A stretch of 64,000 nt of DNA from Arenibacter catalasegens (GCF_002909235.1 NZ_PHQQ01000025.1:1-64000), one strand, 5' to 3'. Shown: positions 25,819-34,464, numbered from the stretch's first letter. Notes: a model not told the origin generated them from the sequence alone. Numbers and translations are program-made.

Positions 25819-26580
25819 ATGGAACGATTGAAGGATAAAGTAGCTATAATTACTGGCGGTGCAGGAGGAATAGGAATTGCCACAGCAAAAATGTTTTTGG
25901 AAGAAGGGGCCAAGGTGGTTATTGTAGATATAATCAAGGAAGTTCTGGAAAAAGCCAGCTACGAGTTGGATCATGAGAATCTGTCCTATTGTGTGGCCGA
26001 TGTTTCAAAAGTTAAGGACACCGAGAAATTTGTAGAAACAACCCTAGAGGTTCATGGAAAGATCGATATATTCTTTGCCAATGCAGGTATAGAAGGTACT
26101 TCCAAACCCATTGCCGAATATCCGGAAGAGATTTTTGATAGGGTTATTGCCGTGAACCTAAAGGGGGTATGGCTGGGATGCAAGCATGTAATCCCGAAAA
26201 TGACGGAGGGCGGTAGCGTTATTATTACTTCTTCCGTGGCAGGTTTAAAGGGTTTTGCCGGACTTGGGGCATATGTTACTAGCAAACATGCTGTGGTGGG
26301 TATAATGAGGGTAGCGGCGCAAGAAAATGCGGCAAGAAAAATTCGTGTTAATACCGTTCACCCGGGCCCTGTCAATAATAATATGATGAGACGTCTAGAA
26401 AAGGATATGTCTCCTGGAAGTCCTAATGACATCATGAAGGGCTTTGAAGCCGCTGTGCCCTTAAAGCGATATGCCGAATCTAGCGAGATTGCCGCTATGG
26501 TCCTTTTCTTGGCATCGGACGAAAGCAAGTATATTACAGGTACCACCCATGTGGTAGATGGAGGTATGCTCAGTTCATAA
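25819..26580 (+). CDS. short-chain dehydrogenase/reductase
   Basis: A 253-residue classical SDR that oxidises or reduces an alcohol/carbonyl using NAD(P). Cofactor motif TGGAGGIG (12-19), NAG motif (NAG 88-90), catalytic S138 or S139, Y152 and K156 (YVTSK). D37 at the end of the second beta-strand (VIVDI) favours NAD(H). The C-terminal LFLASDESKYITG-x3-VVDGG is typical. The substrate is unknown. It is co-transcribed with the WG-repeat gene 2 bp upstream and thus lies behind the Fnr-like site at 25111, which fits a fermentative or redox-balancing use. Confidence 0.88.
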   Translation: MERLKDKVAIITGGAGGIGIATAKMFLEEGAKVVIVDIIKEVLEKASYELDHENLSYCVADVSKVKDTEKFVETTLEVHGKIDIFFANAGIEGTSKPIAEYPEEIFDRVIAVNLKGVWLGCKHVIPKMTEGGSVIITSSVAGLKGFAGLGAYVTSKHAVVGIMRVAAQENAARKIRVNTVHPGPVNNNMMRRLEKDMSPGSPNDIMKGFEAAVPLKRYAESSEIAAMVLFLASDESKYITGTTHVVDGGMLSS

Positions 26581-26687
26581 GGTACCTTGTTAATCTTATA
26601 CTAAATCCCGACGGAAAACTATGGTTTTTGGTGCTGTGGTATTTGCTAATTAAGGTGTTGACCGACAACTGCATTCCTACCAACATA

Positions 26688-26730
26688 TGATATTTGTCAT
26701 TGTCAAAGTCGGGCTACGGGAATATCTTCA
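26688..26730 (+). promoter_or_regulatory. Fnr-like site and -7 box for site-2 protease-upp
   Basis: TGATATTTGTCA at 26688-26699; TATCTTCA (26723-26730, two mismatches to TAnnTTTG) ends 36.5 bp from the centre. The same TATCTTCA variant is used at 8194-8201. The site overlaps an alternative upstream start (26694), ruling that start out. Confidence 0.65.
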
Positions 26731-26744
26731 TCAAAATATTAGTT

Positions 26745-27827
26745 ATGAAGGGTTTTTTAAAGTTAGGCAAAGTTGCAGGGATACAATTGGAGGTACATTG
26801 GACATTTGCCTTATTGTTGATTTGGGCCGGATTTGTTGAATTTCAGAATAGCGGTAACTTCGAAAGGGTAGCCATTAATCAGGGATTTATTTTGGTGTTA
26901 ATGGCTTGTGTAGTGCTCCATGAATTGGGACATGCGCTGACTGCCAGAAAATTTAATATAAAGACCAAAAGAATTATTCTTTTGCCTATTGGTGGAGTGG
27001 CAACTTTGGACAAAATGCCAGAAAAACCAGAGCAGGAATTACTAGTGGCCTTGGCAGGTCCTGCAGTCAATGTTGTCATTGCTATTATTTTATCTTTAAT
27101 AATTCCTCTCAAGAGCTATTTTAATTTTGATAATGTGGTTGTGGAAGAGATGCTCTATGAACCCAACTTGCAAAATTTCCTTTTCTATTTGTTTATTGCA
27201 AATGTCATGTTGGTAGTGTTTAATCTTATTCCAGCTTTTCCGATGGATGGGGGCCGGGTATTAAGAGCTTTATTGGCATTTAGATTAAGTAGGGTGCAGG
27301 CTACAAATATAGCCGCAGGTATCGGCCAGACTTTGGCCGTTGTATTCTTTATTTTAGGCTTTTTTGTTAATCCTTTTTTGATTTTGATTGCTTTTTTCAT
27401 ATTCTTTGGTGCGTATGGTGAGAACCAAATGGTGAAGCGAAACTCCTTGTTACAGGGGCACTTGGTAAAGGAAGCCACCTTGACCAAGATTACGGTATTA
27501 CGTCCCGATAATAATGTACAAGAGGTAATAGATATCCTTTTAGCAGGAACTGAAAAGGATTTTGTAGTAGCACTGGACAAGGAAATACTAGGGATAGTGA
27601 CCCAGAATGATGTTATTAAGTATGCCAAGAACCCCTCTATTTTAGTCAAGGACATTATGGATAAGAACTTTACCATTATTGATGAATCCACTGAAATAAC
27701 CAAGGTTCTAGAACTTGTAGGCAAGGAAAGGAAGCACTTTTTTCCAGTGACAGGTAATAAAAAGTTGATCGGAGCCATTGACATGGTAAACATTAGCGAG
27801 TTCATTTTATTGAAATCAGTATCTTAG
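26745..27827 (+). CDS. site-2-type zinc metalloprotease with CBS domains
   Basis: A 360-residue membrane protease of family M50 (SpoIVFB-like), cutting substrates within the membrane. Catalytic H59-E60-L-G-H63 lies in the second hydrophobic segment, and the third zinc ligand motif is AFPMDGGR (D in the MDGG). Membrane helices span residues ~20-210. A CBS pair follows (about 240-355), likely sensing adenine nucleotides and so linking proteolysis to energy state. ATG 26745 is chosen because the longer reading (from 26694) would start inside the regulatory site. It is followed by upp after 17 bp. Confidence 0.85.
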   Translation: MKGFLKLGKVAGIQLEVHWTFALLLIWAGFVEFQNSGNFERVAINQGFILVLMACVVLHELGHALTARKFNIKTKRIILLPIGGVATLDKMPEKPEQELLVALAGPAVNVVIAIILSLIIPLKSYFNFDNVVVEEMLYEPNLQNFLFYLFIANVMLVVFNLIPAFPMDGGRVLRALLAFRLSRVQATNIAAGIGQTLAVVFFILGFFVNPFLILIAFFIFFGAYGENQMVKRNSLLQGHLVKEATLTKITVLRPDNNVQEVIDILLAGTEKDFVVALDKEILGIVTQNDVIKYAKNPSILVKDIMDKNFTIIDESTEITKVLELVGKERKHFFPVTGNKKLIGAIDMVNISEFILLKSVS

Positions 27828-27844
27828 AACAAAATAGATAATTC

Positions 27845-28498
27845 ATGATTATTCATAGCTTAGGGGAAGGTAATTCACTATTGAACAAATTTGTAGCTGA
27901 AATTAGGGATACCAATACTCAGAAAGATAGCATGCGTTTTAGGCGCAATATAGAACGTATTGGAGAAATACTCGGCTACGAGCTGAGTAAGGCGCTAAGC
28001 TATAGGAACTGTACGGTGCAAACGCCTTTGGGGACCAAAGAAATGTCTTTACCGGCTGATGATTTGGTACTGTGTTCGGTTTTGCGTGCGGGACTCCCCT
28101 TGCACCAAGGGCTTTTAAATTATTTTGATGACGCTGAAAATGCCTTTATTTCCGCCTTTAGACACCACCGTGGAGATGAGGATGCTTTTGAAGTGATTGT
28201 AAAATATTTTGCGGCTCCCTCCTTGGAAAATAAGACCTTGATCTTAACAGATCCCATGTTGGCCACAGGAAAAACATTAGAAAATGTTTTAAAGGCCTTA
28301 AAGGATCATGGTGAGCCAAAGCAAATCCATATTATTTCTGTGATAGGATCCCAATCGGGAATAGAGCACCTTATGGAAGTTTTTCCCAAGAATACACATT
28401 TGTGGATCGCGGCAATCGACTTCAAATTAAACCATAAGGGGTATATAATACCAGGCATAGGAGACGCAGGGGATTTGGCATTTGGGGAAAAGCTATAG
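27845..28498 (+). CDS. upp: uracil phosphoribosyltransferase
   Basis: A 217-residue salvage enzyme converting uracil and PRPP to UMP. The PRPP-binding loop LTDPMLATGKT lies around residues 137-147, and the C-terminal uracil-binding segment PGIGDAGDLAFG is intact. Length is normal. It lies 17 bp downstream of the site-2 protease and is likely expressed from the same Fnr-controlled transcript, perhaps serving nucleotide recycling under energy limitation. It ends 11 bp before the convergent ATPase gene. Confidence 0.93.
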   Translation: MIIHSLGEGNSLLNKFVAEIRDTNTQKDSMRFRRNIERIGEILGYELSKALSYRNCTVQTPLGTKEMSLPADDLVLCSVLRAGLPLHQGLLNYFDDAENAFISAFRHHRGDEDAFEVIVKYFAAPSLENKTLILTDPMLATGKTLENVLKALKDHGEPKQIHIISVIGSQSGIEHLMEVFPKNTHLWIAAIDFKLNHKGYIIPGIGDAGDLAFGEKL

Positions 28499-28509
28499 AG
28501 GCTTACTAT

Positions 28510-31014
28510 TTATTTGCCTTTCGCCCTTTTCACCAATTTCACTATTTCATACCATAGTACAGAGATCATGCCTACAAAGACAGAAATTCCCAGTTGCTGC
28601 CCACTTAACCTTTCAAATTGAAAGAAATTGGTCAAAGGAGGCACAAAGAGCAATAGGGTGGCCAAAGCTAAAGTAACGCCAATAATTATTGGCACTAGAT
28701 TGTTCTTATATTTTAAGGTGGTCCAAACGGAATAATAGAAAGAGCGGTTTACCAAGGTTAGAAAGATATTGGCAGATATCAAAACCATAAATACCATAGT
28801 CCTAGTAGTGGATTCATTAGATTCTTCAAAAACAGCATATTGATAAATGAATAAGGCTCCCAAAGTAATTACTAAACCCTGTATGACACTGGTTATCAAC
28901 TCCTTGAATTTGAAAAATGAGGTTGTAAACGGCCTTGGTTTTTTAATCATCGCATTTTTTTCCATGGGTTCGTTTTCGTAAATGATAGAGCAGGTAGGCC
29001 CCATAATCAATTCCAATAAAATAACATGGGAAGGCGAAAATATAGTAGGGTAGGCCCATCCCAGGGCCAAGGGAATAAATACGGTTAAGATGATAGGGAT
29101 ATGAATTGAAATGATATACTGTATGGCCTTTTTTAGATTGCTATAAATTTTTCTACCCATCGCAATAGCATCGACCATTTTGGAGAGGTCGTCATCGACC
29201 AAAATCAGGGATGCCGCTTGTTTTGCAATTTCGGTTCCTTTTTTACCCATAGCAATACCGATATGCGCGGCCTTAAGCGCTGGTCCGTCGTTGACTCCAT
29301 CACCGGTCATAGCTACTATTTCATTATTGGCCTTAATGGCATTTACGATTCTTAGTTTCGCTTCGGGGAACATACGGGTAAAGACTTGGGTAGACTTTAC
29401 CTTTTTTTGCAATTCAGTGTCTTCCAATAGCATAAGTTCATTACCGGTCATTGTTTTTTCGTAGCCAAGAAAGTCTATTTGCTTAGCTATGGCCATTGAA
29501 GTGACAGTATTGTCGCCTGTAACTAGTTTTACTTGGATTCCTGCCCTGTCAAAATCTTTAAGCACCTCTCGAATATTTTCTTTCGGAGGGTCATAAAAAG
29601 CCACAATTCCTTTAAAATTAAACCTAAAATCCTGCTGTATCTTGGGGAAGTCAAACCCTTTAAAATCTGCTTGTCCAACTCCAAGAACGCGGTAACCTTG
29701 GCTTCCCAAATTGTTTAAGATGTCCGTTAGCTGTTTTTTTTCGGCCTGTGTCAATTTAGAAACTTCCATTATGGCTTCAGGGGCACCTTTGGCGGCAATA
29801 ATTCGATTCCCGCTCATATCCTCGAAAATATGGGTCATCATTGGCGGTTTTCCACTCAAGGGATACTCGTGAACCATTTTAAATTGTGGCCTTAGGTCCA
29901 CGGGAACTACCTTGGCATAGGCCCCATGCAAAGCTTTTTCCATTGGATCGAACGGTATGGGCTCGCTTGCCCACATCGCCATGGTGACCAGTTGTACCTC
30001 TGATGTGTCCCCCTGGCCATCTGCAGGACATATCTCTCCTGTTTCCAAGGTGAAAAGTTTGGCCAATTCCATCTTGTTTTGGGTTATGGTACCCGTTTTA
30101 TCGGTACAAATAACAGTAGCAGCGCCTAAAGATTCAACTGTTTTCATTTGTTTTACCACGATACCCATTTTCATTAACCTATAGGAGCCTAAAGCCATAA
30201 AAGTGGTAAAGGCTACCGGTATTTCTTCGGGCAGAATACTCATAGCCAAGGTTAGGGCTTTTAACAAACTGTTTAATACCTCGTATGTTTGGAAATAGTT
30301 TATTCCCCAGACCATTAGAAATATGATACCTCCCCAAATAGACATATTTTTAACGAAACTGGAAATCTGTCTTTCCAAAGGTGTCTTTTCTTCTTGGATA
30401 CTTTCCAAGCTTTTTCCAATTTTACCCAATTGGGTATTGTTGCCAATTTCGGTAACGGTGGCAATGGCAAGGCCACTAGCTACTGTTGTGCCGCCAAAAA
30501 TTTTATTGTCCGATGTTGAGCTATCTTTAAAAACAGAAAGGGATTCACCCGTGAGTATGGATTCATCAATGGAGAAATCGTTGGAATGCACAATGGTTGC
30601 ATCCGCTGGAATAGTATTGCCTTCCTCAACCATCAGACTATCACCTACAACCAACTCCTCACTCGGTATTTCTAGGACCACTCCATTCCTAATGACTTGG
30701 CTATTGGGTTGGGTGAGGTTTTTTAATTTTTCCAAAGCCATTCTACTTTTGGAATCCTGATAAAGTGAAATTGAGGCCACCAAGACAATGGCAGAGACCA
30801 TAAATATTCCATCACCATTATTTCCTGTTATAAAGTAAATGGAGGCAGCCACCATCAAAAGGATAACCATAGGCTCCTGGGCAACACTTTTTAGGGCATC
30901 CAAAAAACTATTTTCCTTTTTGTAGCTCAGGCTATTTTTTCCATGCTGCTTTCTGGAGTGCTCTACAGCCTCATCGGATAGTCCTTCAATACCAAAATCA
31001 CTAGGGTTGATCAT
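28510..31014 (-). CDS. P-type cation-transporting ATPase (P2-like)
   Basis: An 834-residue membrane ATPase. Actuator TGES (155-158), phosphorylation site D305-KTGT, hinge TGDGVNDGPALK, ten predicted membrane helices and an N-terminal cation-ATPase segment. In helix 4 the usual Ca2+-pump motif PEGLP is replaced by PEEIP (262-266), an acidic change at an ion-coordinating position. It therefore may carry Ca2+ with altered coordination or another cation such as H+, Mn2+ or Na+. It is preceded by the patatin gene in the same direction with a 149-bp gap lacking an Fnr-like site. It could be expressed from the patatin promoter by read-through. Confidence 0.88.
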   Translation of the reverse strand: MINPSDFGIEGLSDEAVEHSRKQHGKNSLSYKKENSFLDALKSVAQEPMVILLMVAASIYFITGNNGDGIFMVSAIVLVASISLYQDSKSRMALEKLKNLTQPNSQVIRNGVVLEIPSEELVVGDSLMVEEGNTIPADATIVHSNDFSIDESILTGESLSVFKDSSTSDNKIFGGTTVASGLAIATVTEIGNNTQLGKIGKSLESIQEEKTPLERQISSFVKNMSIWGGIIFLMVWGINYFQTYEVLNSLLKALTLAMSILPEEIPVAFTTFMALGSYRLMKMGIVVKQMKTVESLGAATVICTDKTGTITQNKMELAKLFTLETGEICPADGQGDTSEVQLVTMAMWASEPIPFDPMEKALHGAYAKVVPVDLRPQFKMVHEYPLSGKPPMMTHIFEDMSGNRIIAAKGAPEAIMEVSKLTQAEKKQLTDILNNLGSQGYRVLGVGQADFKGFDFPKIQQDFRFNFKGIVAFYDPPKENIREVLKDFDRAGIQVKLVTGDNTVTSMAIAKQIDFLGYEKTMTGNELMLLEDTELQKKVKSTQVFTRMFPEAKLRIVNAIKANNEIVAMTGDGVNDGPALKAAHIGIAMGKKGTEIAKQAASLILVDDDLSKMVDAIAMGRKIYSNLKKAIQYIISIHIPIILTVFIPLALGWAYPTIFSPSHVILLELIMGPTCSIIYENEPMEKNAMIKKPRPFTTSFFKFKELITSVIQGLVITLGALFIYQYAVFEESNESTTRTMVFMVLISANIFLTLVNRSFYYSVWTTLKYKNNLVPIIIGVTLALATLLLFVPPLTNFFQFERLSGQQLGISVFVGMISVLWYEIVKLVKRAKGK

Positions 31015-31163
31015 ATAATCTAAATTAAGAAATTAATAAAGAATCAAAGTAAGTCCTCATAATCCAACATAACTTCCTTAATAGGGTGACTTAAAAAGCC
31101 CATTTTAAGAATTTCAAGAAGTGAAAAATCTATAGGGTTTACTTGGCCATTAGTTGTCAACGG

Positions 31164-31979
31164 CTAAGTATTTATAGAAAAACCATTCATTGCCTCTAAT
31201 TCAGCTGCTAATAGTAATTCAGAGGAAAGGGTACTTTCTTTCAAGGCTTTCGAGGCGGCCGTATAGCCCAAATGGAAAATGCTATCAATGTTCTTTAGGG
31301 AGAACATACCATAACGATTTATATTTATGGGACGTATCAGTAAATCACAGTCAATAAATTTAAGGCTTGTTTCGTTGGACATCATAACATGATACGTCCG
31401 CTCCAAGACCTTGTTTACATGGTTGAGGTCATCTATGTTTACTTTATTGAACGGATTTACATAAACTCCTACAATTCGATCACAATTCCTTCTTATAAGG
31501 TCTACCGGAAAATTATTAAGGGTACCTCCATCTATATAATAACCATTCTCGATTTTCATAGGTGCAAATAAACCGGGAACGGCAGCAGAGGCTAATACCG
31601 GTCTAATGAGCTCACCACTATCAAATACCTTTAAGGTGCCATCAAGTAGGTTGGTTGCCGTAATATAAAGTCGTTTTTCCAGTAATTCAAAACTGTCATG
31701 TGGCAGGTAGGTTCTAAATTGATCATAGAATTTTTCAGTATCCAAAAATCCTGGTTTTCCCATGGCGTAATTGTTTAAACTGAATATCTGCGTGGTCTTA
31801 AAAAAATCTAACATTTCATTACATGAACAACCTGCTGCATATAGTGCGCCAACTATTGCACCTGCGCTAGTACCTGCAATTTGGGAGGGATAAATACCAT
31901 ATTCTTCCAAAGCTTTTATGGCTCCAATGTGGGCAATGCCGCGAATACCCCCACCGGATAAGACCAAACCTGTAGTCAT
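31164..31979 (-). CDS. patatin-like phospholipase
   Basis: A 271-residue cytoplasmic acyl hydrolase with a Ser-Asp dyad: oxyanion loop GGGIRG (9-14), nucleophile S38 in GTSAG, and D150 in DGG. The size is that of short RssA/YchK-like patatins, without an outer-membrane barrel. It may remodel membrane phospholipids. The promoter at 32005-32047 carries a full Fnr-like site and an exact -7 box, so it belongs to the regulon together with other envelope-related genes. Confidence 0.88.
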   Translation of the reverse strand: MTTGLVLSGGGIRGIAHIGAIKALEEYGIYPSQIAGTSAGAIVGALYAAGCSCNEMLDFFKTTQIFSLNNYAMGKPGFLDTEKFYDQFRTYLPHDSFELLEKRLYITATNLLDGTLKVFDSGELIRPVLASAAVPGLFAPMKIENGYYIDGGTLNNFPVDLIRRNCDRIVGVYVNPFNKVNIDDLNHVNKVLERTYHVMMSNETSLKFIDCDLLIRPININRYGMFSLKNIDSIFHLGYTAASKALKESTLSSELLLAAELEAMNGFSINT

Positions 31980-32004
31980 AAGTCTTCACTTTTAAAGTTA
32001 AACT

Positions 32005-32047
32005 CAAAACTATTCTAAATATAGTAATCCGGACATGACCATTATCA
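32005..32047 (-). promoter_or_regulatory. Fnr-like site and perfect -7 box for patatin gene
   Basis: TGACCATTATCA at 32036-32047; TAGTTTTG on the minus strand (32012-32005) is an exact TAnnTTTG ending 36.5 bp from the centre. Confidence 0.8.
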
Positions 32048-32100
32048 GGTTTTAACGAATCAAGGCCTATCTTATGATCCATATCTTTTCGATTAACTAA

Positions 32101-32379
32101 AGTGACTTTACATTTGCAGAACTTGTAAGTTATCGCGCAAAAGGAATATACCGTAAGCTAGGGACAAAATATTATCGGGTCGGGCTTTCCATTTACTTTT
32201 TGATATGGGCAATTTTGGAACTTTATGACAAAGATGTTTACCAAGACAAACCCAATGGTGGAATAGGAATTCCCTTAGAGGATTTTGCAGTTATTATTGG
32301 AATGGCTACCGAAACGGCGATCCGAACTTAGTCAGATTTTATGAACGAAGTTTTAATGACCACCGATCACACACAATAG
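32101..32379 (+). pseudogene. remnant of a Crp/Fnr-family regulator (DNA-binding part)
   Basis: Read from 32101 in frame 1, this encodes the C-terminal part of a Crp/Fnr regulator: a helix with AILELYDKDVYQDKP, then PLEDFAVIIGMATETAIRT, the helix-turn-helix with Glu and Arg of the recognition helix in place. It is interrupted by TAG at 32329-32331 where the family has Leu (the following SDF is the expected continuation) and ends at TAG 32377. There is no start codon and no sensing domain. It is a truncated, inactivated gene, related in its helix to the receiver-Crp protein at 20868 but not a copy of it. Confidence 0.6.
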
Positions 32380-32458
32380 AAGGATTATTATTTGAAACCA
32401 AAAGTGACTGAGAGCTGTAGCGGATTTTTAATTTCGTTATTTTGAATTTATTTCAAAT

Positions 32459-32686
32459 TTAAGACTCTCGCCTCCTGTTAAAAATAGCCTTAAGCTTTTT
32501 TATAGCAAAGGTCAATAGAATCTTCTGAAAGCTGCCTTTCAGGCTTCCTGCCAATTGCAAAGGTCGAAGATTTGACTTGGCCTGGTTGAGGTTTAATTTT
32601 AAGCTTTCGATTTCAATTTTACGCTGTAATTTTAAGACCATAAGCCTTTCATCAATTTCCTTAAAAGAGTTGTACTGCATCCCCAT
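32459..32686 (-). CDS. small basic protein, DUF6327-like
   Basis: A 75-residue protein, very Lys/Leu-rich, with a coiled-coil-like N-terminal half (YNSFKEIDERLMVLKLQRK) and a basic tail ending FNRRRES. It matches the pattern of the short DUF6327-type proteins found after YtxH and holin-like genes in flavobacteria. ATG 32686 is preferred over the longer reading from 32770, which would overlap the holin-like gene by 80 bp. It lies 4 bp after the holin-like gene. The function is unknown, perhaps a cytoplasmic partner of the two membrane proteins. Confidence 0.6.
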   Translation of the reverse strand: MGMQYNSFKEIDERLMVLKLQRKIEIESLKLNLNQAKSNLRPLQLAGSLKGSFQKILLTFAIKKLKAIFNRRRES

Positions 32687-32690
32687 AATT

Positions 32691-33035
32691 TTAATCAAAA
32701 TAATGTTTGGAAAATTTGCGGAGTAAAGGCGCATTGATCCTATCCCTAATAAAATAACATATGGCCGCAATAAGGATATAGCCCGTACCTATAAACAAAA
32801 ACCCTAGGTAGGCGCTTTCCATGACTTCATTGAGCGCATTGGATGCTGCCCAAGATAATAAAATCAAGGCTAATAGGAGCAAAGCCCCTATTAAAAGAGT
32901 TAGTGCAAAAGTGGTCACAAGCTCCATTAGTACCTTAAATATTTTTAGCTTGGCATACTCCTCGCTATTTTCTAGATAAGACCTTACATCGGCTTCTGCT
33001 TCTGTAAGGTCTTTCTTAAGTTCAGTCAAGGCCAT
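32691..33035 (-). CDS. holin-like / YqjE-type membrane protein
   Basis: A 114-residue protein with an amphipathic N-terminal helix (residues 1-35, EAEADVRSYLENSEEY) and two long membrane segments (about 38-62 and 72-96), the pattern of the putative Holin-X/YqjE family. Despite the family name there is no phage context. Members accompany YtxH proteins and are linked to stationary phase and envelope stress. It is the middle gene of a three-gene unit starting at 33371, with gaps of 4-6 bp on each side. Confidence 0.75.
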   Translation of the reverse strand: MALTELKKDLTEAEADVRSYLENSEEYAKLKIFKVLMELVTTFALTLLIGALLLLALILLSWAASNALNEVMESAYLGFLFIGTGYILIAAICYFIRDRINAPLLRKFSKHYFD

Positions 33036-33041
33036 ATTACC

Positions 33042-33371
33042 TTATTTTTGGAATTGTGCGTTTTTCTTTTTAAGGTCTTCTAATTTGTGCTCCAAGCTAG
33101 CAATAATGTCATCTGCCTTATAGCTCATTGTAGAGATGGCTTCATCCAGTTTACGTTCAAATGCATCTTTTTTCGCGTTTGCAGTTTTAGTAAGTTCCTC
33201 CTTGGCATGTGAAATTCTGTCCGTTAAATCGTGGGTAGTTTCCCCCACCTTTTGTTTAATTTTGTGCCTTGTTTCTATGCCCTTGTCGGGAGCATATAAA
33301 ATTCCTATTCCTGCACCTATGGCAGCCCCGGTCAATAAAGCCAAAAGAATATTTCCATCGTTGTTTGTCAT
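33042..33371 (-). CDS. YtxH-domain protein
   Basis: A 109-residue protein with a Gly-rich N-terminal membrane segment (LLALLTGAAIGAGIGILYAP, residues ~9-28) and a long charged helical tail with periodic Lys/Glu. This is the YtxH domain, common in general-stress genes of Firmicutes and Bacteroidetes. It leads the unit with the holin-like and DUF6327-like genes. The promoter at 33413-33455 has an Fnr-like site, which ties the set to the regulon. Confidence 0.82.
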   Translation of the reverse strand: MTNNDGNILLALLTGAAIGAGIGILYAPDKGIETRHKIKQKVGETTHDLTDRISHAKEELTKTANAKKDAFERKLDEAISTMSYKADDIIASLEHKLEDLKKKNAQFQK

Positions 33372-33412
33372 GATTATTAATTTTAAGTTTATTATAGTGT
33401 TTATTTAATACC

Positions 33413-33455
33413 TAAAATTAAACTGATCTAAATCTATTTCAAATGATTTTAATCA
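33413..33455 (-). promoter_or_regulatory. Fnr-like site and -7 box for YtxH unit
   Basis: TGATTTTAATCA at 33444-33455 has the canonical Fnr core TGAT-N4-ATCA. TAATTTTA on the minus strand (33420-33413), one mismatch from the -7 consensus, ends 36.5 bp from the centre. The gap to the rightward site at 33598 shows nothing else. Confidence 0.75.
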
Positions 33456-33597
33456 TATTGTAAAAGAAAATTGATTTTTAAAATTAGGGACATCTGCAAT
33501 TATGGAGGATGGATAAGGGGATTAAAGCAATATTGGTTGCAATTAACAAGTAATCATAATTAAGAGAGGTAGAAAGGTCGGGTTTGTTTTGTACAGA

Positions 33598-33640
33598 TGA
33601 TATTAATCATTTTATATGAGGGATTAAATTCGCACTTTTG
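33598..33640 (+). promoter_or_regulatory. Fnr-like site and -7 box for sigma-like gene
   Basis: TGATATTAATCA at 33598-33609, also the canonical TGAT-N4-ATCA form, followed by CACTTTTG (33633-33640), one mismatch from TAnnTTTG, ending 36.5 bp from the centre. The ATG is 61 bp from the site. Confidence 0.75.
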
Positions 33641-33669
33641 ACACATAGCAATACTTAAAATATAAGGAC

Positions 33670-34437
33670 ATGGGAGAATCTGTAAATATTTATCAAAGGC
33701 AAAGGGAATTTCACTTATTTGTGGCCAGTAAGTTTTCTGATTTATTAGGCTTTAAAAAGGAAGGTGATGTATCATCCTTTAACAATATTTTGTTAAAGGC
33801 TATGCCAGCCGTGAAACGATATATTCAGAAGAATCTGAACCGTGCCTTGGCAACAAATAAAATGGATAAGAACAAGTATAGGGCAGATGATTTTATCGAC
33901 CAACTTTTTATAGAGGTATATGACCATATCGACGAGATTAAAAATGAAAAAGAATTGCACCTTTGGATGTTCAAAAAGGTAGATGAATTGTTAGGGGATA
34001 TTATGGTAGAAGAAGAATTTGATTCGATTTTTTTTGAGAATATAGACAACTATTCCAAACCGGAATGGGATGCAATGCAGGAAAAATTTTCTACCGACGG
34101 CGATGGTGATTTGGTTATGACCGAGGAATTGGACGATATTTCCTATGCCAAGAACGATTATATTCTGAACCATGTTTTTGTTGAGGATAATGACCAAAAG
34201 ATGATGGATCAATTAGATAAGGAATTGGATGTTGAAAACATTAGAAAGCATTCCGAAATGGTGTTGCATCAATTACCCATACCAATGCAAAAAGTCTATG
34301 AACTTTTTACCGAACACCAGTTTGATGTGGCGGAAATTGCCAAAATACGCAAAAGTACCATTAAAGAGGTGGAATCAATATTGGAAGCTGCCAGAAAAAG
34401 TTTGCGCACTAGTTTTTTAAAAAGATATGTAGGCTAA
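33670..34437 (+). CDS. sigma-70-like factor with long acidic linker
   Basis: A 255-residue protein with two helical modules like those of ECF sigma factors. The first (residues ~45-115, including KYRADDFIDQLFIEVYDHIDEI) matches region 2. The last (residues ~195-255: LHQLPIPMQKVYELFTEHQFDVAEIAKIRKSTI) matches region 4, with a helix-turn-helix that would read the -33 element. Between them is an unusual acidic stretch of about 80 residues, far longer than the ECF linker and without an anti-sigma gene next to it. It could be a sigma factor or a diverged regulator. It is preceded by an Fnr-like promoter and followed after 27 bp by a small helical protein. Confidence 0.65.
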   Translation: MGESVNIYQRQREFHLFVASKFSDLLGFKKEGDVSSFNNILLKAMPAVKRYIQKNLNRALATNKMDKNKYRADDFIDQLFIEVYDHIDEIKNEKELHLWMFKKVDELLGDIMVEEEFDSIFFENIDNYSKPEWDAMQEKFSTDGDGDLVMTEELDDISYAKNDYILNHVFVEDNDQKMMDQLDKELDVENIRKHSEMVLHQLPIPMQKVYELFTEHQFDVAEIAKIRKSTIKEVESILEAARKSLRTSFLKRYVG

Positions 34438-34464
34438 TCAAGGTATAATTTAAAATATAAACTA

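Noticed and set aside
32691-33035. Holin-like protein as a sign of a prophage
   Set aside because: No other phage genes are near; the YtxH/holin-like/DUF6327-like trio is a normal stress-related set in flavobacteria.
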